Below are positions 1-11,407 of a stretch of 64,000 bases of DNA, piece by piece. The notes below the pieces were generated by a model, which saw only the letters and a program-made list of their open reading frames with translations, was not told where the DNA came from and made no database searches. The translations under genes and the position numbers were made by a program. Positions within the stretch are counted from its first letter, which is position 1; every line of letters begins with the position of its first letter. This DNA comes from Agriotes lineatus (taxonomy: Eukaryota; Arthropoda; Insecta; Coleoptera; Elateridae): the NCBI GenBank assembly GCA_940337035.1, contig CALNHX010003531.1, positions 83,691 to 147,690 on the forward strand. The letters are read 5' to 3'.

Positions 1-957
1 TTTTACGTAATTTTTGTATGAGCCATCGCGGTGTCGTAAAAGTCGATTTAGACCGTAACACTTTCTATCACATTCATGAGTATTGCCGTTCTGATTTAAT
101 GTGAAAACTTCTTCACATTTTCTCCCACTTTTTTTAGTGGGCATCTATAATGACTATATGTTCACTTATACTATCTATTCATTGTTCAATTCCAGACTCT
201 TCTTGCTTCGTTTTTATTTCCCTCGTCTAACAGGCGAAGAAAGTATTGTAATCGCCAGAAAAACTTCCAACATTTCTTTAGATCTTCACGTTTCAGGGTC
301 CCTATGTAACGAAGAACAGGTTTTTTCAATGCCGTCTGTCTATCCATCTGTTGCCGCTATAAATAAAAATGATCTGTAGGAGAAAGAAGAAATTTTGCAT
401 CCAGATTATATCTATGCCTAGCATGGAACTGAGAAAATTTCGGTCAAATATACTCTGAGTGAGTACCTTAAAAGTAGATTTTATTGATTGTTGCTTGAAC
501 TGAGAAATAGATATATAATAATTTGCACATAGCTCAGGCTTTATCCGTGACGATAATGGGACCTAACAGATACAGGGTAAATATTGTAAAAGGGGCCAAA
601 ATGGGCAATGATAAATACGTTCTATTTAAAGCAGCCGCAGCGCATACATGCCAGGGGTCCTCCGTGGAGAGATGCAACAAACCGGCGATTTGCTTGCAGG
701 CTACTTCCAAGCGTTGAAATCGCGTTCGCAGTCGTTAAAGATCGAATCCCACAGCCGGTAACGTTTCTTTAAATTTAGAAATTGATGTAATTCGCTTTAG
801 CAGGCGTTTGGTTCTACTGTTTCAGTATTATTAGGACCGTGAAGATATCTTTACCCCTACGTTTCTTTGATTTTGAAGTTGGTTAGTGTCACAACGTTCA
901 ATGAAGAGAAATTCAGAGCTTTTTACAAATTTCATGCAAATGCTGCGTGTAAATTAC
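1..957. other. Non-coding, no recognised gene
   Basis: Only short open frames occur here (for example 101-379 and 523-717). None has a domain, a repeat pattern or a signal peptide that I recognise. No transposon termini were found before the MITE at 960. The stretch could be intergenic or intronic. Confidence 0.5.
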
Positions 958-959
958 TA

Positions 960-1145
960 ACGGGTGTTCATAAACAGTCGTCATCCCAGTTGCTTTGAAA
1001 AACAAAATGTTATGTCTTTGATTAATTCGTGCAACACAATGAAACGTCATTGAGTACTGTCATAGAGCATTTTTTCTCAATTTTAATAGACATACGTTTC
1101 TGAAGTCAAAACCTACTGGGATGACGACTGTTTATGAACACCCGT
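960..1145. mobile_element. 186-bp MITE with perfect terminal inverted repeats and TA duplication
   Basis: The two ends are a perfect 31-bp inverted repeat (960-990 against 1115-1145), starting ACGGGTGTTCATAAAC. The element is flanked on both sides by TA (958-959 and 1146-1147), the target duplication typical of the Tc1/mariner superfamily. The interior is about 124 bp, AT-rich and has no coding capacity. It is therefore a non-autonomous miniature element that a mariner-type transposase would have moved. The perfect ends suggest a fairly recent insertion. Assignment to Tc1/mariner rests only on the TA duplication. Confidence 0.8.
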
Positions 1146-1147
1146 TA

Positions 1148-4100
1148 GATGGCTTGTAACTTTGTTAATAATGGATATATTGGAAACAAGGCTTTTCTCT
1201 TTTAAATCGCAGTATACATCTAGAAATTTTCATAAACCAATTTAAATCTTAGCCTTCTCAGGGGTCTCTTCTCGCGTATTGAATGTGTAGTACTGGTACT
1301 ACAAGTCCAAGGCCAAATTTACTATTGGAAGAATTCGGAGGGGGTCGAGTATTCTAGTTGGGGCGCCGGCGATGAACTTGCTGCTGTCTACTGATTCAGA
1401 GCGGTAGTTGTAGCTTCGTCTGGCGGAGTCGCAGAATCTCACCGATGACCAGGAGGAACAGCCAGCTACGTAAGTCATGCCTTTAATTAACTACGGTGGT
1501 GGTTTGACCAGGACTGTTCATCTGGTGTCTTGGCCAACCCAATTGGAGAACGCTTTAAAGTTTCTTTTTCAGAGCGTAATTACGAAGTTCTTCGCAGGCT
1601 GGTAGTAGGAGGGAGTGTAAACTTTCGCTATCGAGAGGTGCAACTCAAAGGGTCATTCCAGGGGTGGTTTTTAGGGGCAGTTGCTTCTGACATCGAAGAT
1701 AGGCGGGCATGAAAGGAGGTTCTGCATTTAGTTTTACAGGGATTTTCGGTATCGGTATTGGCGAGCTAGATGAGAAGGTTAAGCTTCGGGAGAGCGGTTA
1801 AGGTCTGGAGGGCTTCTTTTGGTAGGTTCGTAGACTCAAGTGAAGTCGACTGGATGTACATCTTTATTTTATATTCTAGTTGTCCTCCTACGATCTGGGT
1901 CTTCTTTTGGGGAGGCCAGGGTAGGAATTCATCGTGGTTAACCGCTCACGAACTCGGACGCCGCTGGGCTTTTGTCCTTATCGCCAAACCTCAGCGAATA
2001 TACAAATTTAAACGCCGATTGTGACTTAATGGCGGCGTTGAAATTTTAACGTTTGTATAAAGCTAATTCCTTTCTTAACTTAAAAAAATACATAAAATAG
2101 GCCACGCGTAACGGGAAATCACTAGCAATTAGACCATGTATGTAGAACAAATTCCACTTGGATCTAAAAATGCATCATGACTGAATGATCGCACCAAACA
2201 TACTAGAACTATTGAAAACTACGTTTTTAAGAGATTTTTCCTGCCACAAGCCATAGTCGCCATTTTGTCTAAGAGTAGCTAAACTTTTTGCATTTTAAGA
2301 AAGTGGTTGGTTGTTAGTTGTTATTATCTACGGTTATAAAATTTTATCTAACTTTATTTAAAAACTAGCTAGTCAAATTTTCCAATTATTATTAACCTAG
2401 AGGGAGGTTTATTGTATACATACATACATATTATTGCAAAATATTACTAATGGAATATGATCGCATTCAAGCTCGAATACACACAGTATTTTCAATTAGT
2501 CATCTGATTAATTACTCACTCATTCAATAGCAGCTATTATTCTGAATATAATTTTAGTAGTCCAGAAGCACTAGTAGATAAATTGTTTCGATTTCGCTTA
2601 GGTTTGAAATAAACATAACAATACTGGTTCATTCTATTCAATAATTTTTCTACGATTTGTCTGTATATAAGAAAATGGCATCCTTTGTTGATCGGGTTTT
2701 TACTAAACCCTGGTAGTCCTTCTCCATGACTAGTTGCAATCAGAAATTAATTTTGTATTATAGTTAGGATTCTAAAGCTGAATTGAGTTATGTCGGTCCT
2801 CTAGAATTTTTCATATGTTTATCGTCTATTTTAATTGCTGATAGCCCTATGCTGCATATTTAGTGGTTTTGTGTTCTCTTCTGTAATATGCTATGGAAAA
2901 GCTTGTATAACTTATTAGTTAGAAATGGCCCACCACATTTATTTATTACGTTGTTGAGTTCCGTGTGTGAATTATGTGTTTTGCTTAACAAAAATGGATT
3001 CTTACAATAAGTACTCCACGCTTCAATATATTTGCATTTTATTAAATTGGACAATATTATTTAGTTCCCTACAGAATGATCAAAGCAGCTTGAGTAATCG
3101 AAAGAAAATTCTAAGATAAATTATTTTCTAAGTTCTGAAAGTGTTGAAATCTCGTTACCAGAAAAGATATTATTTTAAAACGAAAAAGATACCCCTTACT
3201 ATGTTGCCTTTCTAATCTAGTTATGCTGGAAGAATTTGAAACTTTCTTTCAATTTTTCCTAGTCGTTTCTCCTTTTATTATATTTTTGTGACATAAGGAT
3301 AATGTCGCATTGTATTCCAGTTCCTTAGAGAAAGAACCCCAGAAATATTTCATAAAAACCTCGTCCAAATCCTGGACGAACTGGAAACAAAAAAATTAAA
3401 TTCAGAATCCCGTAATACGTTTTGCAGGCCCCCAAACGTCCAATAAGTCCACACAAAAAATAAATAACCTAAATCATTAATCACGCGGCAGCAAATTATA
3501 AACGGGTGCCAGAAATAAAGCAGGGATTATTATTGTCCCGGATAAATTTAAAATTCGCCATTGCCTGCGCGTTGGCGTGAAATATGTCCAGAAGGAAGGA
3601 GTCTCGAAGTTGTGCAGATCCAGTAACAGTAGATTATCCTGGTTATTTAAGGGCGGATATCCATCACGTCTTCCAGAGCCGGCCTCGAGACGTCCTGGTT
3701 GGAAGTGGTAATTAAAGATTCAGTCCTTTCATCGGCACGCATGTATCGATTCCACATTTAAGCGGAGGTTTGCATGTTGAAAAGGGTAAGCCGCCTGTTA
3801 AGTAGTCTGAGCTGATTGATTATTAGGACTATAAAAACCGCTTCGTCGGTGCTGCTACAAAACGCACCAGGTTTCGATTAATTGTTCATTCCAGTGCTGG
3901 TGAGCCAATTAATAAATAATGAAGCAACCGCGGAGTTTTAAATAATAGAGTGGTACAGTAAAATCCTGTAATTTATTTATTGGCTGAAATCATTAATTTG
4001 TAGTGTAAATGGTGGGAAACAGTTGTAATTATCCAATAACCAATCCAGCCTGTGCTTGGAAAGTGACTGTAAGATAATAATTCGATTGACTTGCGAACAA

Positions 4101-4187
4101 CCAGTCTCTGTAGCTCGTTCGAAACACAGGCAGATGAATTCACGCTTTTATTTCGAAATTTTTAATTTAACTTTTAAAGTAATAGAT
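1148..4187. other. Non-coding; GC-richer blocks inside AT-rich DNA
   Basis: No convincing gene is seen. 1320-2040 is noticeably GC-richer and holds ORFs at 1530-1712 and 1770-2024 without recognisable domains; it may be a degraded repeat. 3470-3920 is dense, non-repetitive and of mixed composition, with homeodomain-like AT cores embedded in GC-richer sequence. That texture resembles regulatory DNA, but nothing in the sequence proves it. Confidence 0.4.
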
Positions 4188-4489
4188 TTTTTCCCGCTGC
4201 TGATCATGTAAGTCAGTGATACAGCCTTAGTAATAAAACGTGTAAGTCGGCGATTATATTTATTTGCTGCTTTCCCTGAACAACGGAACTTATTATTATT
4301 ATTAAGTTCCTAGGATAATAAAATTAACAACGAAGGATGCAGACTTACACGTTTTGTTTATAATTGCAAGTGTTTTTATGACATGTGACACTCATAGGTA
4401 ACACAACTCACGAAAATTAATCCTGGTAACAGGTGACAAACCCAACAATTTTTTTAATCTAGGAAAATGTCGATAAGCAGCGGGAAAAA
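4188..4489. mobile_element. Foldback/MITE-like element of about 300 bp
   Basis: The outer ends form an inverted repeat of about 18 bp with one mismatch (4188-4205, TTTTTCCCGCTGCTGATC, against 4472-4489). Inside lies a second inverted repeat (4235-4248, AAAACGTGTAAGTC, against 4342-4355). At its centre is a third (GGAACTTA at 4285 against TAAGTTCC near 4310). The two inner pairs are concentric but the outer pair is not. No clear target duplication was found, so the outer boundary is tentative. Confidence 0.5.
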
Positions 4490-6342
4490 TATAATAAGAT
4501 AACTCGGAATGTATCGTCTATTAACATTTTCAGCAGGCAACAAGCCGCGGCTATGCCTTGGCTTGTACTTGCCTACCTCAAATATTAATAGGTCTTTACA
4601 TTCCTTGTTACTTAAATAGCTATTAAATAGATTACTGACTAAAACCTATTAAAGAAATCGCTTTACAAAAAAAGTTTAAACAGAATTGAAATGTAAATAT
4701 TTTATACATAACGTTGTTGTCTAGATTTCAAAGTTTTTTGGATTTTTAATATCACTTGAAAAAGGTTTGAGTCCCGGCCCATAAATATTAAAGTACTTAA
4801 TGATTCTTAGCAAATAATGGACGTAAGAACAAATAATTATCTTGTTTCACACTTATTTTACTACCTACTTTACATTATTATATAATATCCTAGTTCTATA
4901 GCAAATATAACTAGTCTAAAAAACAACTACAAGCATTTGAAACCAATAACAGTGCCTAAACACTATACAGGCTGACTGTAAAATATGTAGGTATAGCTTA
5001 CCCAAGCCACATATTTCTGGTACCAAAATGCGAAGATTCGGCGGAATATACCTCTATCCATATATAACAGTCACTCGGGTTTTATTTTATCCGTTTAAAT
5101 AGTAACAGATTGATAGGTCACTTGACGCCGCTACTGATTTTTTCTGCACCAAGAAGAAGGGGTCGGAATTTGTCCAGCTCGTGGGACAACGATCATTGAG
5201 CAGATTACTTGTGCGGGTATATGCCCGTTACTGTTCCGTGTATATAGCCATTATCGAAAGCTTACTGTGCCAGTTTGTAATAACCTGAATTTCTTATTGA
5301 GTTATTTAATTTTGAGCCATGAATAATTAGCACTGTTAATGAACTTTTTAATCCCGGGCAGCTCATATGCCAAGATCCAATTTACTCTCTCAAGTATATA
5401 GAAAAGTACACATAACATAACAGGGATTTATTTGGGTTTAACTATTTACATTGTAACATAATAATAAATAAAATATTTCCTGTATTCGGTACAACAAATA
5501 TAAGATCTCTTCTCTGGCTTCTCTGGAGCACCTGGCAGGCAGTCAACCCCTTTTACTTCTCAGACTGTACGGGTTGCGGATCGCCGAGATCCCGTGCACG
5601 TACCGCTGTTGTGGCTTGCGTAAACGTCCTCTAACGGCCAAGACTGTAAACGGAACAATTCGAGGTTAACTTTGTTTATAATTGTCGAATGTTATAAATT
5701 CTGGTGAAATCTTGTTTATTTCGGGGGCTGTGACTACAAATAAACGTGAGGCGAAGGTCTGACTTGCCCCTAACCTAATCCGTAGTGCCGAATAGCTTCT
5801 TATAGCAAGTGAAATGACAGTGTATCAAATTTCCGGGGGGAACGGCGTTAGCCTTCAAATTTGCTAATTAAACCAAGGAGTTATTAATTGTTAAATTGAC
5901 GCACTACGGACAGGCTCATGACGTCTATGAAACAACATTCCTCTAGGTGAGTAAAGCTTTGAATTCTTACAACAAAACTGATTTTGTGTGGTACCTTCGC
6001 CGGTGCCGTGACCTTGACTTCTAGTTAATTTTATGTGATTAATTTCGGGATTTGAAACTTTTACTTGTGTGTAAAAGCACTCACAGGGGTTACATGAAAT
6101 TAATTACCAACTTTCTGGGCGGCGAGTGAAGCTCTCTTAGGTTCTACGAATAAGTTTCGTGTTTTGGCTCAATAAGGATTTTGAGATTTTTGCCAAAATA
6201 AAGGGTGACGCCCTTTTAAGTTTTGCGAATAAGTCTCGCATTGGTTCTGGCGACTAGCGTGGAGGGCTTCGCCTGAAGGGCTTTACAATAGGGGAAAGAC
6301 AGGTCTGTACCCTAAGAGCCGTTTCTACAGGCTGAGAAAAGC

Positions 6343-6580
6343 TTATAACAGATCGCTTTGGTCGCTATTCACGAAGCCCTAAACGATTGTTATTATAGCA
6401 AGCACCGCGAAAGTTTTACAGAAATCGAGGTTTGTTTATAACAGATCGCTTTGGTCGCTATTCACGAAGCCCTAAACGATTGTTATTATAGCAAGCACCG
6501 CGAAAGTTTTACAGAAATCGAGGTTTGTTTATAACAGATCGCTTTGGTCGCTATTCACGAAGCCCTAAGCGATTGTTATT
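6343..6580. repeat. 93-bp tandem repeat, about 2.5 copies, inside solo LTR copy 1
   Basis: The block beginning TTATAACAGATCGCTTTGG recurs at 6343, 6436 and 6529, an exact 93-bp period. The first two units are almost identical and the third is truncated and slightly diverged. It lies downstream of the TATA box in the sense direction, that is, in the transcribed leader part of the LTR. The other LTR copies lack this unit. Confidence 0.92.
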
Positions 6581-6658
6581 CTAGCTGGTCTAGGAAAGTT
6601 TTCTACAGGAATTTCTAGTCGCAGGAACGAAGTGCCTCTCTGCTGCCAGCGTCAGCTA

Positions 6659-6665
6659 ATTTATA
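6659..6665 (-). promoter_or_regulatory. TATA box of solo LTR copy 1
   Basis: TATAAAT on the minus strand, about 202 bp inside the sense start of the LTR. The equivalent position holds TATAAATA in the complete copy. Confidence 0.6.
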
Positions 6666-6871
6666 CATTACCCATACTGTCTATCAGTGCCGGAAATTTG
6701 GTAGGGATGCGCCGAACAACGTCTCGTCGATACGGGCGCAGAACGGTAATTTTTCCCCGCTCCTCGGCGATGATTTTCTAGCTGAATGTGACGAAGTTTT
6801 AGCGGGCCCAAATTAAAACGCATATAAATGTGCAGAAATAATAATTTCGGCCGACGCTAACGTCACAAGTT

Positions 6872-8872
6872 ATTAGCATCAAAATGATTCGTCGGCTAAT
6901 TCTCTCAAAACAAACCAAACTTTATGACTACTTGGCTAGTCAGGAAGAGGGCGTGCACTTCTTTAAGTACTAACAAATGATTAAAAGCCAAAAGGGCGCC
7001 AACAAATCTTTAGAAATTGACGACAAATGTACCCAGGCATTAAACTGAGAATTCGTAAACTCAAGTAGCACATAATTTCCTAAACGAAAAATTCAAATCA
7101 CCAAAAACTCAAATCACGAATAAGTAGCTGTAACAAATATTAATACCAAAATGCCAATTTACAGTGTAATAGTTTCTAATTCGACAGAACTCAGTAAAAA
7201 TTTCAAACTAATAATAATACAAATTGCAAGAAATCATTGATACGAATTTTAAATAAACGGCTTACACAACAGTTCTAACAACGGTACAAACATAATCCAC
7301 AACAGTGTAAAATTCCAGGCGGTCGCAACTAACCTAGACGCCGTGGTCGGAAAATCAATTATACAAGTACGCAGTTTGTGAAGCGAACTGTACAATAGCA
7401 TCCAACGTTCGAATTGGTAGCAATCGGGTGAACTTCTAAGACTGGTTCACTGATCACATCTTGTATAATTTCACTTAAAAGAAAGGAAAAGCAATCCTGA
7501 TCTTAGCTGTTTCTGAGCCCCTTCTGCACTTGATGTGATGATCCAGATAAGCGAGAATGCAGGTGATAACTGCTCGAACCAGCTCAAGTTCGATGCGCTC
7601 GGTCGCGGAGATGGCGTTTCACGGCGAATGCTGAATCTATGAGTTTCAAGGGTCCCGGACTAGTTACTAAAAAAAAATGAGAATCCAAAATAGACTGATG
7701 GATGCCTTCGATAAAAATCGGTGGTAACCATTTCTAAAGGATTTACCACAGATGAATTTGGCCAAAGTGCCGCTGAATGGCAGGTGGAGTGCAAAAAATC
7801 TGCCATCTAGACGCGAAAAACAAATCCTTCGCAGAACTGCCCGACTACAACAATCCGCAACTTCTGCGGGGGCTACGAACCACAACAAACATATTCTGTA
7901 AGACAGTGAAACGGCCGCAGGACAATTTCAAAGACGCTACAACCAAGTCACAATCATGGCGTTCCAAGAAAAATAGCCGCGATCACCATAACCCAACATT
8001 CGCGTCGCTAAGCTGCACATATAAGAGTCAAGGAATGTGGTGAGTTCGCCAACATACGAAACCCTGCACCACAGACCTTCAAATTATAAACGGCGCACAC
8101 ACCAAGCTGTGAAAATAGTAGAATATCCATCTAAACGTAACACAGTTTTGGCAAATTGCAACCTCTTGCAAATATTTCCAGCAGAGTATCAATGTGAAAC
8201 TTCGATTCCGTCTCATTTCGGTGCCGAGGGATTTCGTATAGATCTCCGATCGGATATATTTGAAAGAATCCTCTTATCGTTCAATCGATGTCACCTCATA
8301 TTCCCATGCAGAACTGGAGGAACATCCAGTTTTTAGCGTAGGCCAAAGTCGAAGCTCGTCACCATACTACCGTTGTCCATTATTTATTCAACAGGCCGAA
8401 GCAGCTCTGGGAAAAGTCTCATGTCATTGGTGGGATGTATTTTGTAAACAGTTGCAGTTGTTCAACAAGTTTTGAAATATTACCGTTGGAAGTGCAGTAA
8501 CGTCCTATGCGTTTTGAGCCAGCTTATCATGACTTTTTCTCTCTGTTTCCCTTATTTATTATCGTTCTTTCTTAAGGTTCTGGTCTTTTTCTGGTGCCCG
8601 CTTAAATAGATATGATGACTATTCAATTCACCTGTCATCTGTCAAAAAGTGACCAATGAAAATCCATAATTCTGACGTTTCTTGACCAATCAAAAAAATA
8701 TCAGTGGATATATCTTCCTAGAAGGTATTCAAGTGACTATTTTAAACAAATGTGGTTTTTATTAGAAAAAGTCAATATTAGTGTTCTGTTACTAGAGAAA
8801 TTGCGTAGTTTGTTGCTAGATTTACTAAAAGCTAATTTTAAAAAGTAGTTTGGTTCATTAAATAGTCCCTCG
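6872..8872. other. Unassigned region with a chain of overlapping plus-strand ORFs
   Basis: Three plus-strand frames overlap head to tail: 7777-8043, 8037-8336 and 8260-8475. This leaves about 700 bp nearly open with two frame changes. The predicted peptides are of mixed composition, with no domain I recognise and no membrane segment. This could be a frameshifted remnant of a transposon gene or chance. The rest (6872-7776, 8476-8872) is AT-rich non-coding DNA. Confidence 0.3.
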
Positions 8873-9046
8873 AATACCATTCTTAGTCAAAGTTAAGTAG
8901 ATTATTTTTGTGGTGGTATCATTACTCATGTCCATTGCGCTTTGGTACGATTGCGTGCGCTAGCACGAGTCCTAATCTAAAGCTCAATGGACATTCGTGA
9001 CACCACCGCAAAAATAGTTGACATAGCTTTGACTACTCATGGTATT
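8873..9046. mobile_element. Long imperfect palindrome (foldback element)
   Basis: Arms of about 70 nt (8873-8943 and 8979-9046) pair across a loop of about 35 nt. Best-matched blocks are TATTTTTGTGGTGGT with its complement ACCACCGCAAAAATA, and CATGTCCATTG with CAATGGACATTCG. There is no coding potential. It has the form of a foldback MITE whose arms have diverged by roughly one base in six. No convincing target duplication was seen. Confidence 0.65.
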
Positions 9047-9348
9047 ATAAGTGATTATTATCTTAACGGAGTTTTTAAATTTACTGCATGATTTTTATTA
9101 GTGCAACACGATGCATTTCCGAATAGCTCTGTAGTACGACAAGCTTTCAGAGACCATGAAACAAAGTCCAAATCTTATAGTTGAACACGCACATTTCTAA
9201 TTTCCGAGGAGGCATTCCCCTGGTTAAATTTTGTTATTGCATCACCAGCAGAGAAACACCAGGTGGTGACCTTAAAAATAACACAAATGTATCCCCGTAT
9301 TTTTTTAGGTACAATTGGTTAATGTTTCTGCAGACCAAGACTCACCCC

Positions 9349-9720
9349 TTACGCTAAGCTACTGAAATCCCTTGTTATACGTATGTCGTAAACGGGGGTC
9401 TCCTGTAACAAGATATAAAACATTAGAGAAAAGCAAACCACATTAAGAATAATTAATGTTGTGTATATTAACATAAAAGATTTAAAGGTTATCATCCTTA
9501 TAAGACATGCTATTAAAGATTTCCTGTCAGATCTGTGTCTTGATACGTATGCCACTTCCTCCGTTAATAACCAATATCGTCTTAACAGGTAATTTATACC
9601 AAACTCATATGGAGTCTGATGCCAAACAAATATCATCGAAATCGATCCAAGTGTTGTATTGTTGAACTGTTCTAAACAATTTTGTTGGAGATCTTTCAAG
9701 CAGGATACTGTGCGGACCAT
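9349..9720 (-). CDS. Hypothetical ORF with one hydrophobic segment (possible exon)
   Basis: A 123-residue minus-strand frame with ATG at 9720. The C-terminal third contains a strongly hydrophobic stretch (roughly residues 82-107), preceded by basic residues, as in a membrane protein. A sequence ending TTACAG lies within the frame near its end, followed by a short tail and then a GTAAGG/GGTGAGT region. An exon boundary is therefore possible, and the ORF could belong to a spliced gene. I recognise no family. It may be spurious. Confidence 0.25.
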   Translation of the reverse strand: MVRTVSCLKDLQQNCLEQFNNTTLGSISMIFVWHQTPYEFGINYLLRRYWLLTEEVAYVSRHRSDRKSLIACLIRMITFKSFMLIYTTLIILNVVCFSLMFYILLQETPVYDIRITRDFSSLA

Positions 9721-10772
9721 AAGTATTTAGATATAGATAAATTCAGTCAAATTATGGTATTTTGAGACCGCGAATGTGCCGTTGAGCCGTATCTACATAT
9801 TCTTAGGACACTCTCCATTAAGCAGATCATATTATTAAAGTGAGATATTGCTAAACAAAATCTCTTTGGTTGACCTTTATTTCAAAATAGAGTAACCGTT
9901 TGGAATGTCTAAATAATATATATATTCTATCTAATGGCTTATCCTTGTATTAAACAGACGCTTTAAGTAGAGTGTGACTTTGAGGGCAATTTGGGGAAAT
10001 TGTAGGCTAACTTGGCTTAATAACCGTGTGACTCTGTAGCGGGTTGGTTTAGGAAGATGGGGTTTTTTGTCATAGATTGAGTGAAACAGTGAGTCAAATA
10101 TTGAGTTCGTAGACAGGGGCTGGGGGGGGGGGGGGGGTGAAGGCTACCAATGATAAATTATTTGTCTTCTTTGTTGCAGTGGAAGTTCCTTGGCATCACA
10201 AGGAAGTTTGCTAGTTGGACTAGTGATATAAGCTCCTGTGACAATTAATTATTGTAGCTTTTAGTTTCCTTCTATGTTAAAATAAGAAAGATCAATAAAA
10301 CCAAATTTATACAAAATCACTTAAAATTAAATATATTAGCGAATAATAATAATAATTTATATAACAAGCACATAATGTAGGTTTATAATTGACGCGTCTC
10401 TTTTAAAGACGAGGGAGTCTTGTGAGCGAGGTCAATAAAAGAGACGAGTCTTTAAAGTCATTTTATCTACGAGTTGCATGCAAAGCTTTATGTTCGACTG
10501 CAAAAATCGAAAAAAAGGTTTATAGATTTGTTTTCTATGTCTATTCTGTAATAGAAAAAAGATTCACATTGTGGTGCCTTGATCGACATTGACAAGCATT
10601 TATTTCGACATTGACAGCTGACGTAAGCGTACTTTATAGGACCATTAAAATAAAGCAACGTACGTATTAGCACTAGTAAAATAAAATAATCTTTAGTTTA
10701 CTAGTACTATAAAGAGCTACTTTATTGCCGCAAAACTATATCACAAACGTTCCCACTAATGTTAGGGTAATA
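9721..10772. other. Non-coding; poly-G tract and hairpin
   Basis: No gene is recognised. A poly-G run lies near 10121-10137. A complementary pair (GACGCGTCTCTTTTAAAGAC near 10390 and GAGACGAGTCTTTAAAGTC near 10441) could form a hairpin. The short minus-strand ORF at 10488-10673 has no recognisable content. Confidence 0.4.
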
Positions 10773-11405
10773 AAGGGTTTTCCAATATGAAGTCCCATTT
10801 TAATTATAAAAAGTGTTGTGTGGCTCGTAGCGCCATCTTGCTGGAAATAAAAATTGTCTATGTCCATATTGTCCAATATAGGCCAAATAAAGTCAATTTT
10901 CTTCCCTTGGAAACAATATACAGTGTGTCCCTGGATTAATGTTGCAAAAGGTGCGATGAACTAAAAATGTTTGAATTTTATTTTAATATTGTGGGATTAA
11001 GTCCTGCTTGGTTTGAAGAAAATTTTAAAAATATTTTTGGTTTTTAAGAAACAAGTCGGCCTTGACAGTGAAGCGAAAACTATTTTCTCTTCAGGTAAAC
11101 TACCCTTTATGTTCATGATACGGTAAAATTTTACTAAGCAAAGTTGTTCAGAATGAGAAATTATCGATCTCTGCAAAATTTAAGGAAAATCTACCTGCTT
11201 AGATTAAACCGTCATTTTTAATAATAAATGTTCACCATGTCTATAATAAATTTTCACTATTACTATACGTTGTTGGAGCGTGTATCGTGCCATTCTCTTA
11301 AATCGTATAGTTTTTACTGACAAATGTCAAAGATTCAAGGCTTGCTATTCAAAAGACCAAAAATTACGCGAAATTTAAAATGGGACTCCATAATAGAAAG
11401 CCCTT
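10773..11405 (-). mobile_element. Mariner-like non-autonomous element, 633 bp
   Basis: The ends form a 31-bp inverted repeat with four mismatches (10773-10803 against 11375-11405; first bases AAGGGTTTTCC and AAGGGCTTTCT). Both sides are flanked by TA (10771-10772 and 11406-11407), the Tc1/mariner target duplication. Near the left end the minus strand still encodes a Tc1/mariner transposase motif (next entry). Most of the transposase is gone or scrambled, so the copy cannot move itself. Confidence 0.75.
10780..10886 (-). pseudogene. Tc1/mariner transposase fragment (second catalytic Asp region)
   Basis: The minus strand reads WPILDNMDIDNFYFQQDGAT before running into the terminal inverted repeat. 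In IS630/Tc1/mariner transposases the motif FQQDGA(T/P)xH surrounds the second catalytic aspartate of the DDE/DDD triad; FQQDG is at 10832-10843. Upstream (higher coordinates) I find no usable remainder of the protein. The third catalytic residue would fall outside the element, so the coding part was internally deleted down to this scrap. Confidence 0.65.
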
Positions 11406-11407
11406 TA

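Larger units (their letters stand above)
5276..6867 (-). mobile_element. Solo LTR, TGTGACGTTAGC...TTACA family (copy 1)
   Basis: A 1592-bp LTR with no partner. It aligns from end to end with the LTRs of the complete element at 27885-32654: same terminus TGTAAT on the plus strand, same GCTAACGTCACA at the other end, and shared internal blocks. It is flanked by a perfect 4-bp duplication, AGTT (5272-5275 and 6868-6871). In the sense direction (minus strand, fixed by the primer-binding site of the complete copy) it starts at 6867. A TATA box lies at 6659-6665 and an AATAAA at 5427-5432, so transcription would run leftward. A solo LTR forms when the two LTRs of an insertion recombine and drop the interior. 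Confidence 0.88.

Noticed and set aside
700..760. Box B-like ATCGAATCCCACAG
   Set aside because: No box A or stem structure at the right distance.
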